From NCBI RefSeq assembly GCF_024436065.1, contig NZ_JANFNS010000003.1:186001-250000 (forward strand): a DNA stretch of 64,000 nucleotides, in the 5' to 3' direction. The notes beneath the pieces are model-generated. The model was not told the DNA's origin. It did no database searches and worked only from the letters and a program-made list of their open reading frames with translations. The translations under genes and the position numbers were made by a program. Position 1 is the stretch's first letter; the number at the start of each line of letters is the position of its first letter. Source of the stretch: Saccharibacillus sp. JS10. GTDB lineage: Bacteria; Bacillota; Bacilli; Paenibacillales; Paenibacillaceae. Shown piece by piece: positions 35,480-44,106 of the stretch.

Positions 35480-36622
35480 ATGACAGACATCGATTTCAGC
35501 GCCGTCCCTTCTCCTTGTTACGTGGTGGATGAGCGTCTGCTTACCAAAAATTTAGAACTGCTCGGTTCCGTGCAAGAACGTACCGGCGCCAAAATTTTGC
35601 TCGCTCAAAAAGGATTCTCGATGTTCGCAGAGTATCCGTTGGTCGGCAAATATTTGGCGGGCGTCACGTCCAGTTCGTTGTTCGAAGCACGTCTGGGTTA
35701 CGAGAAAATGGGCAAAGAAGTGCATGTGTACGCTCCGGCTTACGTCGATCGCGAGTTCGACGAACTGCTGAGCTATACGGACCATATCGTGTTTAACTCG
35801 TTCGCTCAATGGCGTCGTTTCAAAGATAAAGTGTTGAACTACCCAGGCCGCAAGATCGAAGTCGGTCTGCGTATCAATCCGGAGTATTCGGAACTTGAAG
35901 TGCCTCTGTATGATCCTTGTTCGCCGTATTCTCGTATGGGCATTACCCTTGAGAACTTCGACGAAAGCGATCTGGAAGGCATTGACGGGCTGCATTTCCA
36001 CACGATGTGCGAGCAGAACTCCGATACGCTGGAAAACACACTCAAAGTCGTCGACGAAAAATTCGGTCATTTGATTCCTAAAATGAAATGGCTGAACTTC
36101 GGCGGCGGTCATCATATCACACGTCCTGACTACGATGTAGAGCGTCTGATCCGCTGCATCGAATTCGCGCGCGATAAGTACGACGTTCAAGTCTACTTGG
36201 AACCGGGCGAAGCGATTGCGCTCAATACAGGCTACCTTGTGGCGACTGTGCTCGATACGATGAAAAACGGAATGGATATCGCGATTCTCGATACGTCGGC
36301 GGAATGCCACATGCCTGACGTTCTGGCGATGCCTTACCGTCCGAACATCGACGGTGCGGGTATGCCGGGCGAGAAAGCGATCACGTACCGTCTCGGCGGC
36401 ATGACCTGCCTTGCAGGCGACGTGATCGGCGATTATTCGTTCGACCGTCCGCTTGAAGTCGGCGACAAGCTCGTCTTCGGCGATATGGCGCATTACACGA
36501 TGGTGAAAAACCATATGTTCAACGGCGTGAACCTGCCTTCGATCGCTTCGTATAGCGATGAAGAAGGCATTAAAGTGATTCGCGAATTTAAGTTTGAGGA
36601 CTATAGTTCGCGGTTATCTTAA
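35480..36622 (+). CDS. nspC: Carboxynorspermidine/carboxyspermidine decarboxylase
   Basis: This 380-aa PLP-dependent alanine-racemase-fold decarboxylase releases CO2 from carboxyspermidine to give spermidine (or norspermidine). The PLP Lys lies in LLAQKGFSMF (about residue 41). FHTMCEQNSDTL, NFGGGHHITRPDYD, YLEPGEAI and the active-site Cys region SAECHMPDVLAMPYRP are present. Length fits the family (about 377-382). ATG 35480 follows AGGAGG and lies 16 nt after the dehydrogenase stop. Together the two genes form the S-adenosylmethionine-independent spermidine route. Confidence 0.94.
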   Translation: MTDIDFSAVPSPCYVVDERLLTKNLELLGSVQERTGAKILLAQKGFSMFAEYPLVGKYLAGVTSSSLFEARLGYEKMGKEVHVYAPAYVDREFDELLSYTDHIVFNSFAQWRRFKDKVLNYPGRKIEVGLRINPEYSELEVPLYDPCSPYSRMGITLENFDESDLEGIDGLHFHTMCEQNSDTLENTLKVVDEKFGHLIPKMKWLNFGGGHHITRPDYDVERLIRCIEFARDKYDVQVYLEPGEAIALNTGYLVATVLDTMKNGMDIAILDTSAECHMPDVLAMPYRPNIDGAGMPGEKAITYRLGGMTCLAGDVIGDYSFDRPLEVGDKLVFGDMAHYTMVKNHMFNGVNLPSIASYSDEEGIKVIREFKFEDYSSRLS

Positions 36623-36629
36623 GAACGAC

Positions 36630-36682
36630 AAATAACCCCCAAGCCTTTTCCGATATTAATCGGGTTGGTTTGGGGGTTATTT
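36630..36682. terminator. Bidirectional terminator after nspC
   Basis: A perfect 13-bp stem (36630-36642 with 36670-36682) has A and T flanks, between convergent genes. Confidence 0.85.
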
Positions 36683-36683
36683 A

Positions 36684-37184
36684 TTATTCACTGTGTGAAG
36701 CGCTAGCCTTGCGCGCTAAGCGCGTTCTCAAACGTATCAGTCGGGGTCGGTTGTATCTTTGGATCAGGCAAAATGGAATCTGTACGATTACATTCACCAG
36801 CGCGCAAATAAGAAAAACAAGCGTGTACTGGCTCGGATTGATCCAGATGCAGAGAAATCCCAAGATCGCCATACCGAAATGCCCGACTTCTCCATACTTT
36901 GTCTCTAAAATAAATCGATCGGCATATTCTAAACTCAAGTCGTTATTCAGTGCTCTTTTTTGAAAATCCCATAACTTCCCGCCTTCGGGAAGTTTGTCTT
37001 TCCAGCGGTCGAGACGCATTTTTTTGTACAATTTTTTCTCGAACGGTTTTTCCGCGAAAAACCAATCGTTTTTTTCGTACCAGGCTTTGGGCAAGAATCG
37101 TACCGCATGGGCTGTGCCCAAGCAGCAGACCAGCCAAAACACCGTGTTGATGATAATCATCCATATCATAAAACCGATGGTCAT
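36684..37184 (-). CDS. CrtO-like membrane acyltransferase family protein
   Basis: This 166-aa membrane protein has three to four helices and a cytoplasmic segment WFFAEKPFEKKLYKKMRLDRWKDKLPEGG. This matches the K.Y...I..WKD.LP.GG core of the glycosyl-diaponeurosporenoate acyltransferase (CrtO) family. No other carotenoid genes are near, so the true acceptor is uncertain. It starts at ATG 37184 with AAGGAAGG upstream. It converges on the polyamine operon and shares its terminator. Confidence 0.7.
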   Translation of the reverse strand: MTIGFMIWMIIINTVFWLVCCLGTAHAVRFLPKAWYEKNDWFFAEKPFEKKLYKKMRLDRWKDKLPEGGKLWDFQKRALNNDLSLEYADRFILETKYGEVGHFGMAILGFLCIWINPSQYTLVFLICALVNVIVQIPFCLIQRYNRPRLIRLRTRLARKASASHSE

Positions 37185-37309
37185 GGTTCACCTTCCTTGG
37201 GCGCGTGGAGTTGCATTCCGAAATGCCGAATGACTATACTCTTTTCAGCATACGATACATTTTGCTTAAAACCTAGCAAAGCTCGTTGAGGAAAGGAAGG
37301 AAACTGTAG

Positions 37310-37663
37310 ATGAAATTCAAAATAAACTTCAAACCGATCATGGCTTCGTTAACTTTGTTGATTTTTCTCGGAATTATACTTGCCGCATGTACACAAGCGA
37401 ATCCTAGCGAATCTTCTTATGCAGCGGTAATCCGATACGAAAATGAACAATATATCGGTCAAGAAGCTGTAAAATTCGACCGAAAATCCTTATCCAAAGT
37501 TGGAGAAATTTCAGAAAGAGTCAATGCAGATACTTCTCCTACAGCAAATCTTTCTTCCAATGCGCTGGATAAAGGTACGGAAGTTTTTCAAGACGCGGAA
37601 GGCAACTTATGGGTTGCTTATTCCGGAGGTGAGTATCAGATTTTTAAGAAGGATACTAAATAA
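37310..37663 (+). CDS. Small lipoprotein of unknown function
   Basis: This 117-aa protein has a signal peptide ending in the lipobox ILAAC (Cys about residue 27) and a short mature domain (YENEQYIGQEAVKFD ... GTEVFQDAEGNLWVAYSGGEYQIFKK) with a beta-rich end. It looks like one of the small Bacillus-type lipoproteins around membrane sensors. AAGGAAGG precedes the ATG. No function can be assigned. Confidence 0.78.
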   Translation: MKFKINFKPIMASLTLLIFLGIILAACTQANPSESSYAAVIRYENEQYIGQEAVKFDRKSLSKVGEISERVNADTSPTANLSSNALDKGTEVFQDAEGNLWVAYSGGEYQIFKKDTK

Positions 37664-37712
37664 AACAGTTACTAATCCATCCTTTCAAACGTCATCTCTT
37701 ATATAAACGAAA

Positions 37713-37748
37713 AAAGCCGTATACCCGTTAGGTATACGACTCTTTTTC
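37713..37748 (+). terminator. Terminator after the lipoprotein gene
   Basis: An 8-bp CGTATACC/GGTATACG stem (37719-37726 with 37732-37739) is followed by CTCTTTTTC. Confidence 0.75.
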
Positions 37749-37770
37749 AAAAAGGAGGTTACAGCCCCCC

Positions 37771-38292
37771 GTGTACTTTTTCATCGGATTATTCATTGTG
37801 ATCTTCGTACTCGTATACATCTTTGTCCAAAAAGAAAACAAGAAAGAAAACGACGAGATTTCAGAAGGGACAGGCATTATCGTGACAACGATTTTATTGC
37901 TGCTGGCTTATATCCCTTTGATTCTCCTCTTTATCATATGCGGCTTATTCTTAGGCTTTTCTTCGTCGCTACAGTTTGTGCAGTTCTCAAGCTGGTCGAA
38001 TCTGCCGCTGTATATCTTTTTGGTCTTGCTCAGCATGTACGTGATCGAGTCGTTTATCATTCCGATTACGATGGGCGTGCTTCTCCATTACTTGCGAATC
38101 AAGCCCAACCCTCGTGTCCCGATCAAAGAAACCGTATCCGTCTTATTGCTTGCCCCTATTTTCTACATTTGGGCAACCATAGTACCGGGAATCCATATTC
38201 AAAGCTTTCTCGGAGCGATCGGAATCGCAGTATTGTATCAACTGATTACTTCGATGTCGATCTCTTTCAAAAAAAGATCACAAGAAGATTAA
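37771..38292 (+). CDS. Small polytopic membrane protein, unknown
   Basis: This 173-aa protein has about five hydrophobic helices (1-22, 34-62, 77-103, 120-140, 145-160) and a charged KEN-rich first cytoplasmic loop. The start is GTG 37771, with AAAGGAGG at 37750-37757 (13 nt away, rather far). The family is not recognised. Its last 15 nt overlap the 3' end of the convergent uppP gene. Confidence 0.65.
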   Translation: MYFFIGLFIVIFVLVYIFVQKENKKENDEISEGTGIIVTTILLLLAYIPLILLFIICGLFLGFSSSLQFVQFSSWSNLPLYIFLVLLSMYVIESFIIPITMGVLLHYLRIKPNPRVPIKETVSVLLLAPIFYIWATIVPGIHIQSFLGAIGIAVLYQLITSMSISFKKRSQED

Positions 38293-39090
38293 CAGCAAAA
38301 TACCGACGACGAAGCAGTAATAAGAGAAGTATTTCAAGTTTCCTTTTGCCATAATGCCCATAAACCACTTCATCGCAAAATACGTCACGACCAGCGTAGC
38401 GACAAACGCCAATACATAAGGAAATAACATACCCGGTGATTCAGAGGTCTTGATAATGTCGGGTACCCCTAACACAATCGCGCCCAGGCTTACAGGAATA
38501 TAGAGCATGAAGGAGAAACGAAGCGCTGTATCTTGCTTCATCCCTGTTGCGATCGATGCGATAACCGTAGAACCGGAACGGCTGACGCCTGGAATCAGCG
38601 CGACGGCTTGAGCCAGACCGACTATCAAGGCATCGCGCGTTTTCAGGTCGCCGTCTTGTTTGCGTCCGCGCATATTGCGAATGAGCCATAATGCGACGCC
38701 CGTGACGAGTAAAGCGACAGCAACAGTTTTCACCGAAGAAAACGTAGCTTCGATCCAATCTTTGAACAACAATCCGACGACGACTGCCGGAATCGTACCG
38801 AGCACCACATACATCGCGAACATAAAGTCAGATTTGTATTTGGCATCGCGAGTACGAATATATTGCCAAGTTCCCACGATCAGACGCAAAATATCGGCGC
38901 GATAAATAAACATAATCGCGATCAGCGATGCTGTATTCGTTAAAATTTCAAAAGTTAATCCAGCTTGATCGACACCAAGCAGACGCTGAGCGATAATCAA
39001 ATGCCCACTAGACGATACCGGGATCGGCTCGGTGACCCCTTGAACGATACCCAAAATTAAATACTTGAGCCATAGCCAAGTTTCTTCCAT
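38278..39090 (-). CDS. uppP: Undecaprenyl-diphosphatase UppP (BacA family)
   Basis: This 270-aa membrane enzyme dephosphorylates undecaprenyl pyrophosphate, recycling the lipid carrier of cell-wall synthesis and giving bacitracin tolerance. It has the motifs GIVQGVTEPIPVSSSGHL and PGVSRSGST with the catalytic Glu/Arg/Ser set, and about eight helices. ATG 39090 (MEETWLW) follows GGGAGA; the frame is open to 39141 but without a ribosome site. The first motif has TEPIP rather than the usual TEFLP. Its 3' end overlaps the neighbouring gene by 15 nt. Confidence 0.92.
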   Translation of the reverse strand: MEETWLWLKYLILGIVQGVTEPIPVSSSGHLIIAQRLLGVDQAGLTFEILTNTASLIAIMFIYRADILRLIVGTWQYIRTRDAKYKSDFMFAMYVVLGTIPAVVVGLLFKDWIEATFSSVKTVAVALLVTGVALWLIRNMRGRKQDGDLKTRDALIVGLAQAVALIPGVSRSGSTVIASIATGMKQDTALRFSFMLYIPVSLGAIVLGVPDIIKTSESPGMLFPYVLAFVATLVVTYFAMKWFMGIMAKGNLKYFSYYCFVVGILLLIFL

Positions 39091-39172
39091 TTCTCTCCCA
39101 CTTTCTTCTATGTATGATTTTGCATCTTTTAAATGTACCATGAATAGAGTTCGCTGTGAAATTCATACGAAC

Positions 39173-39207
39173 AAAAAACAGCTCCGTCCATAGACGAAGC
39201 CATTTTT
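39173..39207 (-). terminator. Terminator after the EAL gene
   Basis: Read on the minus strand, a GCTTCGTC/GACGGAGC stem is followed by a T-run just past the EAL stop codon. Confidence 0.75.
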
Positions 39208-39251
39208 ATAAAAGCTTTTTTCAGCTTAGAGCAGGCGACTTGTCTTCCCTT

Positions 39252-40301
39252 TTACAATAGCGAACCTGTAGCAACCGGCTCTGCTGCGGGACGTCCGAAC
39301 AAGTACCCTTGAGCCAACGGAATACCTTGACTGCGGCAAAATTCGTATTCTTCGCGGCGCTCAATACCTTCCGCAAGTACAGTCCCGCCGAAACTATTCG
39401 AGATTTGCACAATCTCAGCAATTCGGCGCTGCTTGTCTGCGGATTCGTCACAACGGTCGATCAATCCGCGGTCGATTTTGATAAAGTCCGGCTTTAGGTT
39501 AGCCAGTACTTCAGGTGTCGAAAAGCCTGAACCTACATCGTCCAGCGCCACGGACACTCCGCGCGAACGATACACATTGAAGATCCGTTGCAAATGCGGC
39601 ATATCGATAATCCGTTCCGTCTCCACCACTTCGAATACGAAGTCTTGCGGGTCCAGATCATACCGCTGAATCGCGGCAAACGTATGTTTCAAGCAATAGT
39701 CAGGATTGTAGATCGACGACGGCAAAAAGTTGATAAAACGTTTTACCCCTTTAGGCAGAACTTCCGCACTCCGGCGAATAGCCGCGATGCGAGCAGCACG
39801 GTCAAGGAACGAGTGCATCCCTGTACGGCGCGCGACATCGAATAATTCGAACGGATTGAACGGCTCTTCCCCAGGAGCGGCACGCAGTAAAAATTCATAA
39901 GCGACAACAGTTTCTTCATGATTGATGATTGGCTGCATAAAGCTCGTAAAGCGTTCTTGCGTAATAATATCGACCATGCCCATATTTTGAAAACGTGCAG
40001 CGATCTGCGAAAAAGGCAACCAAGGAAGCATTGCTTCTACGTCTTTTTCACCGCAAATTTTGATTTGAAGCGGCTCTGTCCATTCCACAGGCAAACTGTT
40101 TAACCATTCTGCCATCTCCAAAAACTGTTCTTTACTTGTATATGAGAAAAAAAGAATTCCGTTTTTATATCCATTAAGACCGGCTTTCCAATTACGATCT
40201 TGAACCAATTCATTTAGCATTTCTGTGACAGGCTTTAAATAGATCGTCCCCCAATCTTCGATCGGCTTTACCGGCTGACACGTATTACATATATGCTCCA
40301 T
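39252..40301 (-). CDS. EAL-domain cyclic di-GMP phosphodiesterase
   Basis: This 349-aa protein has an N-terminal module of about 105 residues that begins with a possible metal site (CNTC) and is not a recognised sensor, then an EAL domain. The signature is EFL in YEFLLR, but the catalytic set seems intact: FINFLP Asn, EVVE Glu, LDDVGSG Asp pair, IKIDR Lys, LAEGIE Glu and QGYLFG Gln. Activity is therefore plausible despite the changed motif and DDVGSG in place of DDFGTG. The start ATG 40301 has only a weak upstream G-run. It has no membrane segment and stands alone. Confidence 0.88.
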   Translation of the reverse strand: MEHICNTCQPVKPIEDWGTIYLKPVTEMLNELVQDRNWKAGLNGYKNGILFFSYTSKEQFLEMAEWLNSLPVEWTEPLQIKICGEKDVEAMLPWLPFSQIAARFQNMGMVDIITQERFTSFMQPIINHEETVVAYEFLLRAAPGEEPFNPFELFDVARRTGMHSFLDRAARIAAIRRSAEVLPKGVKRFINFLPSSIYNPDYCLKHTFAAIQRYDLDPQDFVFEVVETERIIDMPHLQRIFNVYRSRGVSVALDDVGSGFSTPEVLANLKPDFIKIDRGLIDRCDESADKQRRIAEIVQISNSFGGTVLAEGIERREEYEFCRSQGIPLAQGYLFGRPAAEPVATGSLL

Positions 40302-40446
40302 ATCGAAGGCACCCCCACAGGCTTAGAATAGACCTATAGACCGTCAATTATTTTTTAAACTGGGTCGTAAGTCTCAAATTCTCTATTCATTACCCGTTCT
40401 ATCTAACTTAGAATCGAATCTTGGCGATTTATTTTGTGCGCAATGC

Positions 40447-40475
40447 AAAAAGCCCCAAGTCATAGACTTGGAGCT
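40447..40475 (-). terminator. Terminator after the flavin-fold oxidase gene
   Basis: Read on the minus strand, an 11-bp stem (40465-40475 with 40451-40461) is followed by a five-T run. Confidence 0.8.
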
Positions 40476-40507
40476 TAAACGCTGAAACTTGTTTAAAAAG
40501 GCTCAAC

Positions 40508-40924
40508 TTAACCTTCCCATACTTCAACTTCGTGTTTGTTTTTCGCATATTCTGCGCGCGTTGGCGTAATTTCGATTACGACGTAGTTCGGATCTTCCGG
40601 TCCTTCCAGCCATTGCTCGAACGAATCGTGCCACAGCTTTTTGCGAAGGTCTTCGTCGCGCGTAATTTTCGCCGTACCTTCGATTTGTACTTCGTCTTGC
40701 GTGCCGCCTTGTTCAAAGCCCAGCAGCAAAGCTACGTTCGGATTTGATTCCAATTCTTCGACTTTATGCGTTTGGGAACTGGTTACCAAATAAACAGTCA
40801 TGCCTTCATTGAACACCGTCATATAACGAACTTTCGGACGACCGTTCTCGACCGTAGCGAAAGATCCGAATCGATTGCGTTCCAATGTTTCTGCGATTTT
40901 CGTTTCCAATTGTTGTTGGTTCAT
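40508..40924 (-). CDS. Pyridoxamine 5'-phosphate oxidase-fold protein
   Basis: This 138-aa split-barrel flavin-binding protein has the family opening IAETLERNRFGSFATVENGRPKVRYMTV and a central YLVTSSQTHKVEELESNPNVALLLGF. The general-stress FMN-binding family (YdaG/YzzA type) is the closest match in length and pattern. ATG 40924 follows GGGAGG; the open frame extends to 41071 without a ribosome site. The substrate is unknown. It has its own terminator. Confidence 0.85.
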   Translation of the reverse strand: MNQQQLETKIAETLERNRFGSFATVENGRPKVRYMTVFNEGMTVYLVTSSQTHKVEELESNPNVALLLGFEQGGTQDEVQIEGTAKITRDEDLRKKLWHDSFEQWLEGPEDPNYVVIEITPTRAEYAKNKHEVEVWEG

Positions 40925-41168
40925 GATAAAAGCCTCCCGTGTCGTAAAATTAGAATAACGTTTCACAATAGTAAGTACCCGAATAGAAGAAAGTGAACCG
41001 ATCTTATCAAAATTGAATCGACCCGGCAAGCGATGAAACTGTTTTAAATTGTTCCGTAAATTCCGGCTCACTAAATATTTTTTCTTCGTTTTGGCAACCG
41101 ACTAATAGTATGAGTAGCAAAATTTCATAGAGTCCCTCCGATTGTTCGTCATACCGTCTAAGACGTGC

Positions 41169-41501
41169 TTATGCGATCGGCGTTCCGTTGGGTAGGTCAA
41201 AATCGGGCTGAAGCAATACCACGTCTCCTGCCTCGGGAACTCCTCCAAGCACCAGTACCTCCGAATCGAATCCCGCAATGCGGCGAGGCGGGAAATTGAC
41301 GATAGCCACGACTTGTCTGCCGATTAAGCCTTCGGCTTCGTAACGCTTCGTGATCTGCGCGCTGGATTTTTTGATTCCCAGCTCTGACCCAAAATCAATC
41401 TCCAATTTAATAGCCGGTACTTTGGCTTTCGCGAAAAATTCGGCTTGGACAATAGTACCTACGCGAAGATCAAGTTTCAAAAAATCATCGAACGTTGCCA
41501 T
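41169..41501 (-). CDS. csaA: CsaA, tRNA-binding-domain protein
   Basis: This 110-aa OB-fold protein matches CsaA: FLKLDLRVGTIVQAEFFAKAKVPAIKLEIDFG, SSAQITKRY, GRQVVAIVNFPPRRIAGF and a C-terminal PDFDLPNGTPIA. It resembles the tRNA-binding tail of methionyl-tRNA synthetase and was described as a chaperone linked to secretion in Bacillus. Length equals that of the Bacillus protein (110). ATG 41501 follows AAGGGGAA. It is monocistronic. Confidence 0.95.
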   Translation of the reverse strand: MATFDDFLKLDLRVGTIVQAEFFAKAKVPAIKLEIDFGSELGIKKSSAQITKRYEAEGLIGRQVVAIVNFPPRRIAGFDSEVLVLGGVPEAGDVVLLQPDFDLPNGTPIA

Positions 41502-41663
41502 TTGAATTCCCCTTATCTATCATTTTTTAATGGAATATAGGCTAACCAAAAAGGTAGCAGCGATTGCAGCTTATGCTCAACTTTATTCATCAGTATGATT
41601 CGAATTCGATCATGTTGCAAGAAATTGCGGACAGCGCAGGTTAACCGAAAAATAATGCCCTTC

Positions 41664-41692
41664 TGGACAGTCGTCTTTTTAACCGCTATAAT
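41664..41692 (+). promoter_or_regulatory. Promoter of the thiamine-precursor transport operon
   Basis: TGGACA (41664-41669), a 17-nt spacer and a perfect TATAAT (41687-41692) lie directly upstream of the TPP riboswitch. Confidence 0.8.
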
Positions 41693-41721
41693 GACTGCGA
41701 AGCAACCCGAAAATTTCATAA

Positions 41722-41818
41722 CCCCCGGGGGGTGTCGGAAAATGGCCGGCTGAGATTGTATCCCAAGTAGATACTGACCCTTATACCTGATCTGGGTAAT
41801 GCCAGCGTAGGAACGTTT
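41722..41818 (+). promoter_or_regulatory. TPP riboswitch (THI element)
   Basis: The conserved parts are all present: a GGGGGTGTCGG-type P1 start, GGCTGAGA (41749-41756), ACCCTTATACCTGATCTGGGTAA (split over the two arms) and TGCCAGCGTAGGAA near 41801-41814. It lies between a good promoter and thiY. Thiamine pyrophosphate binding should turn off the operon. Confidence 0.93.
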
Positions 41819-41959
41819 AGCGGACTTTTTTTCGATGTATGTCGAGGGGAAACCGCAGTTTGCATCAACGTGACGCGTGCCGGATTCCGGGACGCTTTTT
41901 TTGTGCGTTCCGGCGGGCTTGAACAAACGGGCAATACGGTTGAAGGAGACAGAGACAAC

Positions 41960-43006
41960 ATGATGACAAATCAGGGGAAACGAAGATTTTGGAAAGGGCT
42001 AGCTCCGCTTGCCGCACTGATGCTGGCGATCACCGCTTGTTCAGGCGGTGGCACGAATGGAAGTAGCGATGCAGGAACCAGCCAGGCGAACGAGGAAAAC
42101 GGCAAACTGCGCGACGTTAGCGTCGTGCTGGATTGGACGCCAAACACGAATCATACCGGTCTGTACGTAGCGGTCGATCAAGGCTTTTACGAAAAAGAAG
42201 GCTTGAACGTGACGATCTTGCAACCGGGTGCAGGCGGCGCCGATCAGATGGTGGCTTCGGGCGAAGTTCCGTTCGGGATCGGCTATCAAGAAAGTATTAC
42301 GCAAGCGCGCGTACAAGGCGTACCGCTCGTATCGCTTGCCGCTGTCATTCAACATAATACATCCGGCTTTGCGGCTCCCGTAGACCGCAATATCCACTCG
42401 CCCAAAGATTTCGAAGGCAAACGTTACGGCGGCTGGGGTTCTCCGGTCGAAGAAGCGGTCATGAAATCGATTATGGATCAAGAAGGCGCCGACGTCTCCA
42501 AAGTCGAAAAAATCAATATGGGCGAAGCCGACTTTTTCACGGCGGTCAAACGCGATATTGATTTTGCCTGGATCTTCTATGCGTGGACAGGGATTGAAGC
42601 GGAACTGCGCGGCGAGCCGATCGATATGCTCTATGTGAACAAATACTCCGATAATCTCGACTACTATACACCGGTGATCACGACCAACGAGAAACAGATC
42701 GCGGATGATCCCGAACTCGTAAAGTCGTTTATGAAAGCAACGGCGGAAGGCTATGAATATGCGATCGATCATCCGAGCGAAGCCGCAGATATTTTGATCA
42801 AAGCCGTACCGGATATCGATCCCGAACTCGTCAAAGCGAGCCAAAAATGGTTAAGCCCGAAATACCAAGACGATGCAAAGCAATGGGGCTGGCAAAAACC
42901 CGAAGTATGGAAAAACTACGGCGATTGGATGAGTTCGCAGAACTTGCTTGAAGGGAAATTCGATTCTACAAAAGCATTTACTAACGACTACTTACCGAAA
43001 GGATGA
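41960..43006 (+). CDS. thiY: Thiamine-precursor (formyl-aminopyrimidine) binding lipoprotein ThiY
   Basis: This 348-aa lipoprotein has the lipobox ITACSG and the NMT1/THI5-like fold: VVLDWTPNTNHTGLYVAVDQGFYEKEGLNV, GGADQMVASGEVPFGIGYQES, YGGWGSPVEEA. It should bind N-formyl-4-amino-5-aminomethyl-2-methylpyrimidine or a related pyrimidine for salvage. ATG 41960 is chosen with GAAGGAG upstream; a second ATG follows directly. It is the first gene after a TPP riboswitch and is followed by the permease and ATPase of the same ThiXYZ system. Confidence 0.93.
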   Translation: MMTNQGKRRFWKGLAPLAALMLAITACSGGGTNGSSDAGTSQANEENGKLRDVSVVLDWTPNTNHTGLYVAVDQGFYEKEGLNVTILQPGAGGADQMVASGEVPFGIGYQESITQARVQGVPLVSLAAVIQHNTSGFAAPVDRNIHSPKDFEGKRYGGWGSPVEEAVMKSIMDQEGADVSKVEKINMGEADFFTAVKRDIDFAWIFYAWTGIEAELRGEPIDMLYVNKYSDNLDYYTPVITTNEKQIADDPELVKSFMKATAEGYEYAIDHPSEAADILIKAVPDIDPELVKASQKWLSPKYQDDAKQWGWQKPEVWKNYGDWMSSQNLLEGKFDSTKAFTNDYLPKG

Positions 43007-43012
43007 TTACAA

Positions 43013-43312
43013 ATGGCAAGTACTTTGCTGAGTATTCAAGTCATTCCCAAAACACCGAACGGCGAAGATTCGATTCCCTACGTGGATAAAGCGATAGAAA
43101 TCATCGAACGCTCCGGTGTGAAATACGAAGTGCATCCTTTGGAAACGACGCTTGAAGGCGAACTGCCACAACTGCTCGACATCGTGCGGCAGATGCACGA
43201 AGCGTTGACGGATGCCGGAGCGCCAAGCGTCATTTCACAGATCAAAATCGCGCATTATCCTCACCCGGACGGAATCAGTATGGAACGGCTGACCGCTAAA
43301 TACCGTCCATGA
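43013..43312 (+). CDS. MTH1187/YkoF-type thiamine-binding protein
   Basis: This 99-aa ferredoxin-like protein (LLSIQVIPKTP ... PYVDKAIEIIERSGVKYEVHPLETTLEGEL ... LDIVRQMHEALTDAGAPSVISQIKIAHYP) belongs to the MTH1187/DUF77 family, whose members bind thiamine or its hydroxymethylpyrimidine part. It lies between thiY and thiX and overlaps thiX by ATGA, so it is made together with the transporter. It may act as a cytoplasmic ligand sensor or carrier; that role is inference. Confidence 0.88.
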   Translation: MASTLLSIQVIPKTPNGEDSIPYVDKAIEIIERSGVKYEVHPLETTLEGELPQLLDIVRQMHEALTDAGAPSVISQIKIAHYPHPDGISMERLTAKYRP

Positions 43313-44106
43313 TGCGCCGTACATTATATGCTTGGTACCGCTCTGCCTTACCGCCCTTCGTGGCGGTTCTCTTGTTTTTGACCCTGTGGGAATCGGCGGT
43401 ACGACTGTTCGGGATCGAAGCATGGATTTTGCCTTCCCCTTCGGTGATCGCGTTAGAAGCGTCTCGCAATGCCGAATCGTTATGGGGACACACGCTTTCT
43501 ACGCTGCAATTGACGTTAATCGGATTTGCGATCGGATCGACGTTCGGCTTGTTGATCGCTTGCGTATTACATCTGGTGCCGCTACTCAAATCAGCTCTCT
43601 ACCCGTTGTTGATCTTGAGTCAAAACGTTCCGACGATCGCACTCGCTCCGCTTCTGATGATCTGGTTCGGTTTTGGGTTATTGCCAAAAATCATCGTGAT
43701 TACGCTGGTCTGCTTTTTCCCCGTAGCGGTATCCACGATGGACGGGCTTACGCAAACAGATCGCACGATGCTGAATTATATGCGGATGATCGGAGCCGGC
43801 AAACTGCAAATTTTCCGCAAACTCCAACTGCCTCACGCGCTCCCTTCGGTATTTTCCGGGCTGCGTATCGCGGCGACCTATAGCGTCATGGGTGCTGTCA
43901 TTGCAGAATGGATCGGCGCGCAAAAAGGCATCGGCTACTATATGATTTTGCAAAAGTCGGCGTTCCGTACGGATCGGATTTTTGCCGCGATTATTATTGT
44001 CGTGGCTTTGAGTTTACTGCTATTCGTTCTGGTAACTTTGATCGAAAAACTTGTGATTCGCGGCGGGCAGCGCAGCAGACACGCGGAAGGAGAAGAACGC
44101 AGATGA
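43309..44106 (+). CDS. thiX: Thiamine-precursor ABC transporter permease ThiX
   Basis: This 265-aa BPD permease of the SsuC/TauC/ThiX family has six helices, the N-terminal LWESAVRLFGIEAWILPSPS segment and the cytoplasmic loop MRMIGAGKLQIFRKLQLPHALPSVFSGLRIAATYSVMGAVIAEW. It starts in the ATGA overlap with the upstream gene and ends in an ATGA overlap with thiZ. The whole row is therefore translationally coupled. Confidence 0.94.
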   Translation: MMRRTLYAWYRSALPPFVAVLLFLTLWESAVRLFGIEAWILPSPSVIALEASRNAESLWGHTLSTLQLTLIGFAIGSTFGLLIACVLHLVPLLKSALYPLLILSQNVPTIALAPLLMIWFGFGLLPKIIVITLVCFFPVAVSTMDGLTQTDRTMLNYMRMIGAGKLQIFRKLQLPHALPSVFSGLRIAATYSVMGAVIAEWIGAQKGIGYYMILQKSAFRTDRIFAAIIIVVALSLLLFVLVTLIEKLVIRGGQRSRHAEGEERR

